The notes under the pieces are model-generated. The model made no database searches, was not told the DNA's origin, and was given only the letters and a program-made list of their open reading frames with translations. A DNA stretch of 64,000 nt, from assembly GCA_951394045.1 (NCBI GenBank), contig OX595986.1, positions 3,067,534 to 3,131,533 on the forward strand, given 5' to 3'. Source of the DNA: Nitzschia sp. DOCU1. Its lineage: Eukaryota > Bacillariophyta > Bacillariophyceae > Bacillariales > Bacillariaceae. The stretch's first letter is position 1. Every line of letters starts with the position of its first letter. The translations under genes were made by a program, and so were the position numbers. Positions 43,454 through 54,516 of the stretch are shown piece by piece.

Positions 43454-46324
43454 TTAGGTTGTTTGTGCCAGTCTAAGAATGGATCGCATGGCTCTGGATC
43501 CTCGAATTTCCAAGACTTCCACAGCAACCATTTGGATTACGGATCGGACTTCTTCCAAGAGCGGTCCCGCATCTCCTCGAAGTCGCTCATCCGTGACGAG
43601 CGCGCCGATTTCGCTGATCAGTTGTTGCATAGCCTCTAATCTAGCACGCCCCATTCCTGTACTTTCTTCGCCCTCTACTGCAAGGGCATCCTGGAAGGTA
43701 TCTAGCATCATTCTCATTTCGTTCATGACTCGGTCGTTCACTGGACCGTTCATACCTGGCAATGGAGGCAGGATACCGTTTGTAGCTGCTTGTAATCGCG
43801 CCTCACCAATACTTGCCATGCCATCAATTGCCTCCGCCAACTCATGGACCAGAGGCCGTTTTAAGAACAACCCCGTTCGACTGGTCATGAATTTGAAGAA
43901 AAGTTCGATGGTTTTTCGAGATAGTGTAGCTTTGTCGTCGTCCCTTTCTTCCGCGGATGGTACGTATTGAGATGAAGCCTTTTGTGCAAGCCGTAGTAGG
44001 TCGCGGAGGCGCTCCCAATCAATCATTTTTTCTGTGACAATGGAAAGAGGGTAAGAGTTACACGACAACTTCAACTTCTACAAAGGTCATCGCTCAGCTA
44101 GGACGCACCTTCTCCGTTCACTGTGAGAAGACGAACCAGCAGCTTTTGGAGTGCCTCAGGTGTTCGAGTATTGTCTTCGGGTGCCAAAAGTTGACGCAAA
44201 ACATACGGATACGAACCTCTGACCAACCGAAAATTAGGATCGACTGACAGGGCGACGCCCTCCAAGATAGTCAAACTACGAAGGATGATGGTAAAGAATG
44301 GTGGGGTTTTGAATCGAAGCACATTTTCTCGGCTGATTTCGTCCAACTCTGCCTGTAATCGGGCAAAGTTGACATCTGATGCTTTGCCTGTCCCGCCAGT
44401 CGAATTCAAAAGTGCAGCTCGTAGTCGAGGTACAAGCTGATCTAATTGCGTGGTGTCTTCCAAGAAGCCAAGCTATGGATCAAAATTAACGAGTGAGTAC
44501 AATGCAAAGTTTGAACAGCACCGACAGCACCTCGACCAACTTACTTTCAACAAGTTTTCGGTCACGAGAGGCAAATCTTTGTTTTGAAGACCTATGACTA
44601 GCCCAAAGAGTCCGTAGCGATCTTCCTCATCGATATCTGCCATCATGCCAAAGTCTATGAAAGCAAGCTTGCCATCTGCAGTCTTTAGAAGGTTGCCTGG
44701 AAACAGAAAAAGCACTGAGTTTTGCTGCCCGTCTGGGATCGCCGCAACGTCGTCACTGTTTTCTTACCTCGGTGCGGATCGGCGTGAAACAAACCAGTCG
44801 TCATCTGCGAATCTCGTGAGCGTTACATTGGGAAATAATTATTATCGACCAAGTCATCGGCATGTAATACTTACTAGCTGGTCGACGGAACATCTAAGGC
44901 CGATTCGGACCATCTTGATTCCGTCTGTTCCTGGCCACGGACCCTTCTCCCCGTCAACCCATTCCATAACCAAAACCTTCTTCCGAGTCAACACCGTGCA
45001 AACATCCGGCACCATGACGTTTTTCCACCCCCCATAAAGTTCCCGGAATCTTTCACAGTTGTTAGCCTCTCGTACGTAATCCAACTCGCCGAAGAGTTGC
45101 ATTCCGAATCTGTTGAAGGAGAGTGTGAGCGTCTGTCGATCTGCTACCCGATGCGGAGGCGAGCCTTTTCTTTCTACTTACTGGTCAGCGATTGCAGCGA
45201 GTCCCCCGCCTCTCATTTTGCTCAACCACATGGCTGTTCTGCGCAGCAGATACATGTCTAGTGATGCAGAAGCGGCGACATCCGGTCGTTGCACCTTGAT
45301 AGCAACTACCTTTCCTCCCCACTTGGCGGCCATCTCTTTTCCAATCGCCGCCTCAAGCTGAGGTCCTCTACGTATCTTTGCCTTGTATACTTGGCCAATC
45401 GAAGCCGATGCCACAGCCCTGTTGTCATTGTAAAACTCGAACAGACTCAATATGGGATCATTCGCAACAAGTTTCTCAATGTTGGTTTTTGCAGCTGCTT
45501 TTCGTTTCTTGAATGAATCTTTCCATGAACTTTTTGTTACTTTCATTCTCGGTTGCAAATCTGCAAACTCCTGCTTCATAATTTTCATCGCCTCCGTGTC
45601 CGAGAAGGCACCTACAGCATCCACCAACTTGCCGAGCTCTTCCGCCCAGATTTTGTTTCGCAAGAGGTCCGGCCGCAAACTCAAAGCTTGCCCAGACTTG
45701 AGAACCAAGACAATCCATGAATAAGCTCCATGACAAAGCCAACTACCACTACCATCACGAAACAAAACCACTCACCTTGATCAAGGCTACACTCTGGGAT
45801 CTGACCAGATGTTGCCGAAGTTCTTCGCCCCGTTTTCGTTGCACATTCGGTTGTTCAGCAATTCCTAGCGTCTTATCGATCAACAATCCTAGATACCAGC
45901 TCAAAAGTGGAAATCCTAAGGAATTGAGTCTCCATCCCACCTGTAGGGGTCGACGATCATAAAAGTCCAAAATAGATTGTGCATCGTATCCAGTCACTGG
46001 CATTGGCTTCATCTTTTTCCGAGGCCGATCTGGCCTCGTACTCGACGTATCAATCGGAGACACGATGGGCAGAATGGGTTGAACGCTGCTGGTGCCTTGA
46101 GGGTTCGTTGGGCGTCTTACATTCCACGTTCTAGATTCTCGTTGTTGTGAGTTGTCAACCCTGGATGCCTTAAGTTGCTGTGACACAGAACTTGCCCGCG
46201 TTATGGACACGATCGAAAAAGCAGTTGCACATTGACTTGCATAGAACAGCGCCAAAGAAGAACATAATAGCGCTGTCCTCCGTGGGCGAGATTTTCTTCT
46301 GCCAATATCTTCTTCTTGCCTCAT
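43454..46324 (-). CDS. ABC1K/UbiB-family atypical kinase, plastid-targeted
   Basis: Seven exons: complement(join(43454..44031, 44109..44472, 44545..44696, 44768..44804, 44875..45109, 45182..45696, 45776..46324)), 809 residues. ATG MRQEEDIGRRKSRPRRTALL precedes a signal-peptide core and CATAFSIV, an ASAFAP-type site. The family motifs are present: KSGQALSLRPDLL (KxGQ), ASIGQVYKAKI, VAIKVQRP with the ATP-binding Lys, catalytic HADPHRGNLL and metal-binding IDFGMM. HADPHR is encoded by a 37-nt microexon. ABC1 kinases of plastids sit in plastoglobules and regulate prenyl-quinone and tocopherol metabolism. The last 200 residues are a helical extension. All introns are 70-79 bp. The gene is divergent from response regulator copy 2. 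Confidence 0.95.
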
Positions 46325-46891
46325 CCTGAAAAGATTTGTTCGACTATGGGACCCCACACAGATTTTGGTTCCGACGAGTTCAGAAATGGTCGCAAGTCCC
46401 ACCGCGAGAGGTCGCTTATTGGGTTAAGCTCTCCAAAAAAGTATCAGACTCCCTTTGCTCTAAATATCGCTCGTCCAGTAGCACAAAGATCCAATGCTTC
46501 TGGAGGCGTTCAATAGACGAAGATGTTCCTTTGGGGGCATTCAAGCTGCACGGTGTCACCCCAAGATCCGTGTCGGCGTGGCTGATTTTTTTAACACTCT
46601 TGCGAGGGAGGAGAGCACCCCAAAGTTTCCTTGAAGTCAAGTCGCATCGGAAGATGCATGTTTTGTTGTGCAACGTCTGGCCGTTTCTACGTGTGACATT
46701 GAAATTTGCCGCCACATCATCATTTCGGTCGCGCACGATTCGCGGGTTTGCTCCAACAAGTCGAACCCCGAAACTGATCAATTCGACCTCTTGCAATGAT
46801 TTCGCCCACGATTTTCTTCGACGATGATCTTATTTTGTTATTGTTTCTCTTTGGGCTACTGTTCGAACCATTGGCTGTCGATCGCATTACC
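46325..46891. promoter_or_regulatory. Divergent promoter region, ABC1K and response regulator copy 2
   Basis: This 567-bp gap holds the presumed promoters of two divergent plastid-protein genes. An in-frame ATG at 46796 (MISPTIFFDDDLILLL) could give response regulator copy 2 a longer N-terminus. No clear shared element was found by eye. Confidence 0.4.
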
Positions 46892-47893
46892 ATGGTGTTT
46901 TTGCGTCGTCACAGAGTATGGGTACAAACCCTTTGTCTCTGTGCGGTAATGGTGGGGGGACTTGGATTCTTTTTTTCTGGCCAAGCAAAATTTGGCGCGC
47001 CGACAACTTCCAGCATGACAATATCACAGCGAAACCGATGGACGAGTTTGTGCATGATTTTGAACGACAATGATGATCTCATTCAAGAGGATGACGACGA
47101 AGATGATCACAAGGTTGATGAATTTCAATACTCATCCAGGGAAGATCCCATGTGGCGGAAACGGTCTGAATGTTGGGTCGTCGTGGTCGACGACGAAGAA
47201 GCCATTCGAAAAGCAGTGGGGCAACTACTTTTTGATCGGGGGTATCAAGTGACAGCCTGTTCCGACGCTCTAACAGCGCTTCGGGTAGCCACAAGCAAGA
47301 CTCGCCTCTCGGAAGATGGAGGTGAGCCAGTCTCAAAGATTCCGGACTGTATAGTGAGCGACATTCGAATGCCGAAAATGGATGGATTGGAACTATTGCA
47401 CCGTATTCGAAAGGAAGAAAGTCTGGTAGAAGTTCCTGTCGTACTTCTCACAGCGAAGGGAATGACACAAGACCGAATCGCAGGCTACAATGCTGGTGCG
47501 GATGCCTACCTTCCGAAGCCATTTGATCCCGACGAACTTGTGGCGATTGTCGATGGCGTCATCGAAAGACGCGAAATCCTCACTGGGGCAAACGTGCAGG
47601 TGGACGATCTGAAGCGGGATCTCGATGAAATCAAGTATCTTTTGCTGGAGAAAGGCGGAGGTGGAGTCGGAAATGGTTGGGTGGAGCAAACCAATGTCTT
47701 CTTGGCTCCAGACGAGCGAGAAGTCTTAGAACTTCTATGTCAAGGACTAATGACAAAAGAGATAGCCGCCAAAACATATCTATCTACGAGGCGGGTGGAA
47801 CAACTGTTGACGCGGATGTTTCGCAAGACGGGGGTAAAAAATCGAACGGAACTGGTCCGATGGGCAGTGGCAACCGGGAACGTGCAACTATAA
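46892..47893 (+). CDS. Plastid-targeted NarL/LuxR-type response regulator (Ycf29-like), copy 2
   Basis: Single exon, 333 residues from ATG MVFLRRHRVWVQTLCLCAVM; the hydrophobic run ends GGLGFFFSG, a plausible but less canonical signal-peptide/Phe junction. An upstream ATG at 46796 would add 32 residues. The receiver has VDDEE, acceptor Asp in SDIRMPKMDG, Thr in LLTAKGMTQDR and Lys in LPKPFDPDEL; the LuxR-type DNA-binding domain reads LAPDEREVLELLCQGLMTKE and ends NRTELVRWAVATG. Long stretches match copy 1 (LLTAKxMTQDRxxGYxAGAD and more), so the two are paralogs, but copy 1 has an intron at the Asp codon and copy 2 none. The linker KRDLDEIKYLLLEK is also shared. Likely role: control of plastid transcription. 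Confidence 0.88.
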   Translation: MVFLRRHRVWVQTLCLCAVMVGGLGFFFSGQAKFGAPTTSSMTISQRNRWTSLCMILNDNDDLIQEDDDEDDHKVDEFQYSSREDPMWRKRSECWVVVVDDEEAIRKAVGQLLFDRGYQVTACSDALTALRVATSKTRLSEDGGEPVSKIPDCIVSDIRMPKMDGLELLHRIRKEESLVEVPVVLLTAKGMTQDRIAGYNAGADAYLPKPFDPDELVAIVDGVIERREILTGANVQVDDLKRDLDEIKYLLLEKGGGGVGNGWVEQTNVFLAPDEREVLELLCQGLMTKEIAAKTYLSTRRVEQLLTRMFRKTGVKNRTELVRWAVATGNVQL

Positions 47894-47905
47894 TTTCATC
47901 ACCGT

Positions 47906-50881
47906 CTATAGCGACGTGGGAGCCTCCAAGAATTCGTGGTCCCCATCCTCAAGCCCCACAAACTCCATTTCTATGAGCTCATCTCCGCGAGACATGCGGC
48001 CATTCGCCCCACCCGACATTAGAAATGCCTGATAGAGCCTGACTCGAATAATGCTGGGGAACAACAACAACACTGGTCAGCTCGCAGGATAAACAATAAG
48101 AACGACATCCGATCGTTTTACTCACAGCAATGGCTCGGCATCCTCGCTCGAAGGGACTGGCATCACTCGAAATACGCTGTTCAATTCAGTGACAGCCTGA
48201 ACTGTCGGATCGCGCTTTTGATTCTTGACATCTGAAAGGCCTCTCGTACTCATCATTAACATAGCTTGAGCAGAAGCCCGACGTTCATCGCTTTCTGCGT
48301 GTCTACCCCGCTGCCGTATGCCTCGCGCAATCACCCCACTGGCGTTTTTAATCTTTTTCATTCCTGCATTTTTTGCTCCCTGCATCGCTTTCATCGCGCG
48401 TATGCCCACTTTCACACCCGTGTCTGTCGCCGCCTTGATTGGCTTCACATTCGACACAATTGAATTTCGTTTGCCTCGTTTGCGTTCGGGCGGCGGATCA
48501 CGCGGGGCGGAAGGGCCTTCTTGATCAGCGGCTCGCTCCAAGACGCTTCTCCACTTCAACAAGCTCCCTCGATCATCGAACTGCAGGGACCGCTCTTCTC
48601 CTTCGTTCCATTCAATGCTAAGGGTTTCGTCGTCAGTTGACTTCATCACGCACTTGGCAAGTACGATTTGTCCACGAAGACCATACGGGCGTGGTTCTGC
48701 TTCCGCGAAAAAGCTCAGTACCCCTTCTGACACAACAAAGAATCGTCGCTTCCAGGCTTTGCCTCTTTTGGGCTTGGTCATTAACCACCCACTCATGTCG
48801 TATGGCTGCTGTTCTCGCTCCGAAAAGAAGTCGTCCCCCGCAAAAGATACATCAATATGCAATGGTTCGGATTTCTCGAACTCAACGCGCGCAAGACTTT
48901 CATTCTGCACCAGGTTTTGCACAGCAGCTAGGACGTCACCGTTACTATCGCTGCGCAGTGCACCCAATAAGATACTTCGAGCATACGAAACTGCCTCAAC
49001 CTCTGTCATAAACGCGTCCTTCTTCGAACGCTTTACAGTCAGCATTGATTCCGCAGAATCATCGACTTTATCAAACTCTAGAATGCAACGTGAGAGTGTG
49101 CCGATGACTCTTTCTGCTGAATATGCGGTGTCAGCTGCGATAAGACACCCGTTGATGTCAACAGAAGTGCTGGATAGAAACTTCCAGTTCTCTGATATCG
49201 CTGACTTGAAACGCACATGAATCGAATCGACGTCTCGTTGGCTTTCTTCCCGCTTAATTACTTCCTCACGAACCCATGTCATTGGAACCCGCAAAGCCGA
49301 AGATGCAGTCTTTCGGTAGAGCAAACTGTCGACCGCAACGAGGTATTCGCCACGCGTCTGAACTTGCTTTAACGAAGTTTGAACCGATTGATACGCAGCG
49401 ATGGCCGTTTTGTACATTGAGAGATCCACAGGAGCGTCCTGTGAACCTTCTGTCTCACCAATCATAGCTTGATTTATTGCTCGAATCCATCCTTGTCGCT
49501 CTTCCTCCGATTTCGCCATCCAAACCTTCTTTGGTCCACCTTCCACCAGAAGCTCAAAGACAAAAGTATCGGAATTCGCATTGGTCTCTTCTGCGGGCTC
49601 ACAGCGACAATTTCGTTTCCGAAGATGTATAGTTTTGCGAGCAGCCGCACTGCCATGCTGACTTAAATTATCAGCAAAGTAGGAAAGGTTGCCTCGACGG
49701 ATTTCTACGTACTTGACTGACCACAGTCCCCTGGATGTCTTCTTCTTGAGGGGCCCCATCTTGATAACATTCGAGCTGTCATGGATATCACCCTCGACTC
49801 CAACAATATCTCGTTCCGCCAAAAGCTGCAAGAGACCCTTCACCAGCATGTGGTGTTCGTAGGCATATGTTGATATCTGCTGATCGGAAATATTTTTGAC
49901 TAGTTCCGGATCGAGATAATCGTAGAGATCGGGAGGTAGCTCAAGAAAACTGATGGGCATTGGTGGAATGGATGAAAAGTCGACCTCGACCTCTGGACCA
50001 TGGGCATCATCTTCAAAGATACTCAAATCCTCGTCAGATGATATTTCATCTGCTTCGAGCGACATCTCTTCTTCTTCAGACGACGACGATTCTTCTTTGT
50101 CTAAATCATCCGGACTCACACTTTGCTCGACTGAAGGCGCCGTGCTGTTATCTGTACCCTTATATGCTGCTTTTGCACGGGCCCGAATCGCCCGAAACGG
50201 ACCCTGCAATGGCGACCTGAGTGCAAAACCATCCGCGCTAGTTTGGAATCGCCGATGAGACTTAATTTTTCCGTCTTTTAGCTCCCCTGGGGCAGGCACA
50301 TCAGAATCATCATGGTGCTGGTGCTGCGACCCTCTCCAGCCACCACGTTGCTTTGGTGACAAAGGTGCTGCAAGTCGATCAAGTAATCTACGCGTCGGCG
50401 TTGTAGGCGAGTGTGGTGGCGATTGAGGAGGAGTATTGACAGGGGACCGAGGAGGACTAGCTAGTGCTGCCGACTTGGAATCAGGGGCACTCTTTCTCCT
50501 CCTAAGAATAGGCTTGGTTCCCCCAATCCTTTTGCCCGGGACCTCTTCTCCAGCATCGTCATCGTCGGGTAAAATTTCGAAATCCGAGTCATCTGCCACT
50601 TCAAACGTGGGCTTTCCATGGAACGTGTCACTTATTAAATCAGGGTCTTCTCCAGTATCGCCACGAGGCTTTAAAGAAAGCTCTTCTGTTTGGATAGCAT
50701 GCAGCGGAGCAAGAGTTAAATTGAAATAACCAGAATCTGTTTCAGAGTCAAACGAGGCGGCGACTTGAAGGGATGGGTGGGTCTTAGCACGTGCTTCTGC
50801 CCCTGTCTCAGCGCCATCGTGGGTGTCATCATCGTCGTCAGTCACAGGTAGCCTGATAGGCAAGCCGCCCGTCTCAGCCAT
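47906..50881 (-). CDS. Double-PH-domain protein with long acidic/Pro-rich N-terminus
   Basis: Model: complement(join(47906..48053, 48126..50881)), 967 residues. The last exon was found by splicing: exon 1 ends PLL, the acceptor ccccag at 48054 restores frame and gives a further 48 residues (IIRVRLYQAFLMSGGANG to EAPTSL). Start ATG MAETGGLPIRLPV; an in-frame ATG at 51085 would add 68 basic residues that look untranslated. Residues 1-330 are disordered (SPPRSPVNTPPQSPPHSP). The first PH domain (about 365-470) has KMGPLKKKTSRGLWSVKYVE and ends WIRAINQAM; the second (about 680-790) has SGWLMTKPKRGKAWKRRFFV and ends LLKWRSVLERA. PH domains bind phosphoinositides, so membrane signalling or trafficking is likely. 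The stop is 12 bp from the stop of response regulator copy 2. Confidence 0.85.
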
Positions 50882-51302
50882 GTTCAGGAAAGAAGTAGTT
50901 GAGTGTTTCCGGGCAGTCGCCGATCGTTCCTTGTGTTTCCTCTTGGCCGTCAACGCATTTATCGTTGGTCTTGGATAATGGCGATGATGCAGATGATGGA
51001 GAGGAACAACCAACCGAAGATAGAGAACAAGCCTTTCTTTGTGTCTTTGTCGACGCCCGACCGGCGGTGAGCGAGCGAACCCCATTTTCCCGCCAAAAAT
51101 TCTCTCTGAGTTTGGTCATACTAGTCCAAAACTCGAGTTAAGATTCCAGATTCCTTCCAGAGGGACGACAGACTGAGATTTCAACAGACGTCCACCCAAA
51201 AAACAAGTCGAAACAGCGACGATGCTGAACATATGATATTAATACTGCCCAAAGAAGCAGCGCAACAAAAGGTTGCTACAGAATACCGCCCTGCTCCCCA
51301 AC
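50882..51302. other. Divergent intergenic region
   Basis: A 421-bp gap between the PH protein and RRP7. Part of it (to 51085) would be coding if the PH gene uses its upstream ATG. Confidence 0.4.
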
Positions 51303-52355
51303 ATGGCTCCCTCTTCAGCACCGTCCCTGATCAAAGGCTACTTACCAGTCCGTCTTATGCTACCGCCGACGTGGAGCAACAAATACCATGACGAAACCTA
51401 CTTTTACATCCGCGAACATCAAGCCAAAGGGGAAACTGCTTCTAATTCTTCCGTCAAGTCAACGATCTTTGTGGCGAATGCTCCAGTCGTCCCGGGAGTT
51501 TCTACCAAGATTTTGTTACAGTCGTTGTTTGGCCGGTTTGCGGATATCAGTCGGGTGACCGTTGTCCAGAATCCGAGGGGCGACGACTCGTCGGATGCAA
51601 AAGAAGCACTCAAAACATCATTGACATGGACCAAGAAATTTCGGGAGCCCAGTTTTCTGCCCACGATTCATTCCGAAGGAAAATTTGCTCATGTGGTTTT
51701 TGAGACCCCCAAGAGTATGAAGAAGGCGTTGCGTGCGATGCACGATGTTATGAAACCTACGAAGGATGGAAGCCGACCGGGGTTAAAGTTGGAGCCGATC
51801 GAAATTCAGACGCTTTCGGACGAATCCAGCCGGATATATCGAGAAGAACGGCGAGAAGAACTAGGATTGGAAGACGACGACGACGAAGATGATGAAAAGA
51901 GTGTTGACGTTGCTGCTGAGCATGCGACTGGTGCATTGGCCGTGGCAGCCCGATATCGGGCGAGCTGCGCCGAGCTTTCCCGAGAAAAGTTGTTGGAAGA
52001 GTGCAATGCTGTGATGCAGGAGTACGAAGATGCCGAGGAAGCCAAGAGGAAAGCTCAGGAGGCTGCGAAGTCCCAACCTGACGAGGATGGATTCATCACG
52101 GTTACCTATTCTGGCGCAGTAGGAAGCCAAGTGGAGCTTGAACAAAGCAAACATGGCAATCCTGGTCGGCGAAAGGGTGCTATGCGCAGTCGAAAGAAGA
52201 AAGATGCGGTTGGATCCCAAGAACTGCAAGACTTTTACAGATTCCAACGCCGGGAAAACAAGAAGCGGACTCTAGAGGATCTCCGAATTCAATTCGAAGA
52301 GGACCTGAAACGTGTCAAACGAATGAAGGAAGAGCGGCACTATAGACCTTTCTAA
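51303..52355 (+). CDS. RRP7: Ribosomal RNA-processing protein 7
   Basis: Single exon, 350 residues from ATG MAPSSAPSLIKGYLPVRL. An RRM-like region (about residues 45-165) carries STIFVANAPVVPGVSTKILL and HVVFETPKSMKKALRAM. A long helical segment follows, and the diagnostic Rrp7 C-terminus is intact: PDEDGFITVTYSG, then LQDFYRFQRRENKKRTLEDL and a basic end RVKRMKEERHYRPF. Rrp7 belongs to the UTP-C/CURI group of the small-subunit processome and acts in 18S rRNA maturation in the nucleolus. Length is close to the yeast and human proteins (about 280-300) with an acidic insert (EDDDDEDDEKS). No intron is seen. Confidence 0.92.
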   Translation: MAPSSAPSLIKGYLPVRLMLPPTWSNKYHDETYFYIREHQAKGETASNSSVKSTIFVANAPVVPGVSTKILLQSLFGRFADISRVTVVQNPRGDDSSDAKEALKTSLTWTKKFREPSFLPTIHSEGKFAHVVFETPKSMKKALRAMHDVMKPTKDGSRPGLKLEPIEIQTLSDESSRIYREERREELGLEDDDDEDDEKSVDVAAEHATGALAVAARYRASCAELSREKLLEECNAVMQEYEDAEEAKRKAQEAAKSQPDEDGFITVTYSGAVGSQVELEQSKHGNPGRRKGAMRSRKKKDAVGSQELQDFYRFQRRENKKRTLEDLRIQFEEDLKRVKRMKEERHYRPF

Positions 52356-52742
52356 ATATCGATATACGCTTTATCAGCAGCATGTGATCAACAAGGTCGT
52401 GACGATTACAGAACAGCAATGGCTTGAGACCTTGGTGGAGCTTTATATTCCAACTCACGCATTGTGTCTCGTAGCAAATGTCGACTCGTAGGACTGTGCA
52501 TTTGATCCGACTGACGACGTACTGACGCACTCCACTCTCGTCTCTCGATCTTTTCACTTTCTCGACTTTTTCGCCCAAAACCCCAAAATGAAAGGGGATG
52601 TAATATTTACCCATCATAGACAATATTCACCTGCTTCGAAGTTACCAGATCGTCAGAGGGAGAATTGGCAGAGTCTTTACCTGTGGCACGATGAGTCGAA
52701 TGTGGCGTTTGTAGAAGCAAGAGAGATCTATCGACGGAAAGA
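52356..52742. other. Intergenic region
   Basis: A 387-bp gap between RRP7 and the SpoU methyltransferase, same direction. No other gene seen. Confidence 0.45.
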
Positions 52743-53921
52743 ATGGAGCCTGCCAATAAGGACACGGAGCCGCCCAGTACCTCAGGTCAGAAGAGGGCAC
52801 TTGCAGACGGCAAGAGAGCTCGGGAAGAGAAGAGACGCAAGTGGGACGCCAAACAAGCTCGAAAACATGCAGTGGAAAAGACAGAGGACTCTCGGTCCTC
52901 CTGGATCAGCGAGAATGCCCATTTTGCGTCTCTGGTGTCAGAAAAAGACGCAGAGGATATGACGGTACTTCGTGACAAACCCACTTCCAAGTTGGAGACG
53001 CTCTTGGCTCCCTACGTAGACGTGCAAGATAACAGGAAATATCCTCCAGCAAACCAATCCGATTGTGACGAACAACTTTTTGTGGCGGAAGGGACCGAGA
53101 CGATACGACTATTGATTCAGCAATCCACTGAAATACCCCCAAATGGCTTGGGGCCCATTGTTCTCAAAAGCATCTTTGTAAAGCCGAGCATCTTGTTTGA
53201 AGCTCCAGTAAATCTCCTCAATGATGTGCAGACCTGCCAAACGAAGCGACAAGATTCAGGGGGCGACGACAACAATCCCGGCTTTCATGTCCTTGTCGGA
53301 TCCGAGACAGCACTCAGCCGAGTGGCAGGATTCCCGGTATCTCGAGGAGCCATGGCCTGTGGCGTGATTCCACGGGACCGCAACGAGTCTTGGCTGAAAA
53401 CTCTCATCGATTATCGAATGAAAGAAGGCGGATCAAAGAAAATTCGTTTATTAGCATTGGACGGCATCTGCGACACTGCGAATCTTGGTTCGATGATTCG
53501 TTGCGCTTCGGCGTTTGGCGTGGATGCGCTGGTCTTGTCAAAGCACTGCTGTGAGGCTTGGTATCGACGCTCCATTCGAGTTTCCATGGGGCACATTTTT
53601 CGAGTCCCCGTCGTCCGCGTCGAAAATCTGTCCGAGACCATTCAAGATTGGTCGCTACGGTATCCAGCGTTACACTCCTTTGCAGCGGTAATTGATACGG
53701 ACACGTTGCTTGAAACCCTCGGGCATGGAACAGTTCCTTCATCGTGGTGCTGCGTCATGGGAAACGAAAGCCAAGGCATTTCGCCGCCCGTGGCAAGGGC
53801 CTGTACCCAACGCATCCGCATTGACATGGAACAAGGTGTAGATTCGCTGAGCGTCCCTATTGCCTGCGGAATCTTGCTCCACGGTCTCAAGGAACGAGAG
53901 GGAAAGCAGTCGGCAATTTGA
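52743..53921 (+). CDS. SpoU (TrmH)-family RNA 2'-O-ribose methyltransferase
   Basis: Single exon, 392 residues from ATG MEPANKDTEPPSTSGQ. After a basic N-terminal tail (KRAREEKRRKWDAKQ) comes a substrate-binding domain (about residues 80-225) and the SPOUT trefoil-knot domain with all three motifs: 1 LDGICDTANLGSMIRCASAFG, here with the conserved Asn in NLGSMIR; 2 VMGNESQGISP; 3 MEQGVDSLSVPIACGILLHG. These enzymes methylate ribose in rRNA or tRNA using SAM and work as dimers. The target cannot be told from sequence. No plastid signal or clear mitochondrial leader is seen. A decayed copy of the 3' end and downstream sequence lies at 56221-56380. Confidence 0.92.
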   Translation: MEPANKDTEPPSTSGQKRALADGKRAREEKRRKWDAKQARKHAVEKTEDSRSSWISENAHFASLVSEKDAEDMTVLRDKPTSKLETLLAPYVDVQDNRKYPPANQSDCDEQLFVAEGTETIRLLIQQSTEIPPNGLGPIVLKSIFVKPSILFEAPVNLLNDVQTCQTKRQDSGGDDNNPGFHVLVGSETALSRVAGFPVSRGAMACGVIPRDRNESWLKTLIDYRMKEGGSKKIRLLALDGICDTANLGSMIRCASAFGVDALVLSKHCCEAWYRRSIRVSMGHIFRVPVVRVENLSETIQDWSLRYPALHSFAAVIDTDTLLETLGHGTVPSSWCCVMGNESQGISPPVARACTQRIRIDMEQGVDSLSVPIACGILLHGLKEREGKQSAI

Positions 53922-54516
53922 TCTTCAAATATCAAATGACAAACCGATAGCTAGGTTCTTTTATGTAGGACTGGAAAATCATCTTTTGCACGGAACGGTC
54001 AATAATGTCTTGTATGAGCATCAATAGGAGAGTGCTCCAGCAATCAATCTCACCCATATCCTAAAAGAAGTTATATATTCAATTTGTTTTGGATTTCGCC
54101 ATACCACTTTCAGCCAGTGGATTTCCTCTTTATTACTGGATTCGATTCAATGTTCTATGTAGCCGCCGGCCAAGAAGACAAGAACGACCACTTACTTCAA
54201 GGCACTTTCCTATGAGCCTACTCAATCCTTTCCCCTTCAATATCCGTGAAATCCCTGCCATTCCAGTCGCGACGAACGCCGCTAGCCGTACTCCCGGGAG
54301 GAGTCCCGAGCACCATACGTTAAGACTCGGTAGGCGTGGTCGCAGTAGTCGAATTTTAGTCGGAGGAGTCAAAAACCACGTCACTCCTCTCCATTTTCGT
54401 TCGTCGGTTTCTCGTGCTTCGTCATTTTTGTTTTGCTCTCATCTCTTGTTTGATCTTTTTGGTTTGCACCTCACATTGCATTGTGAACTGAGAAATTCTT
54501 ACATCGTTTCTCGAAA
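53922..54516. other. Intergenic region
   Basis: A 595-bp gap. Its first 80 bp (to about 53998) are the parent of the downstream part of the repeat at 56298-56380. A 143-codon frame at 54089-54520 is featureless. Confidence 0.45.

Noticed and set aside
37792..47893. Idea that the two regulators and the histidine kinase form a gene cluster
   Set aside because: They are 30 kb apart, on both strands, with unrelated genes between, and the kinase lacks a plastid signal; shared function is unproven.
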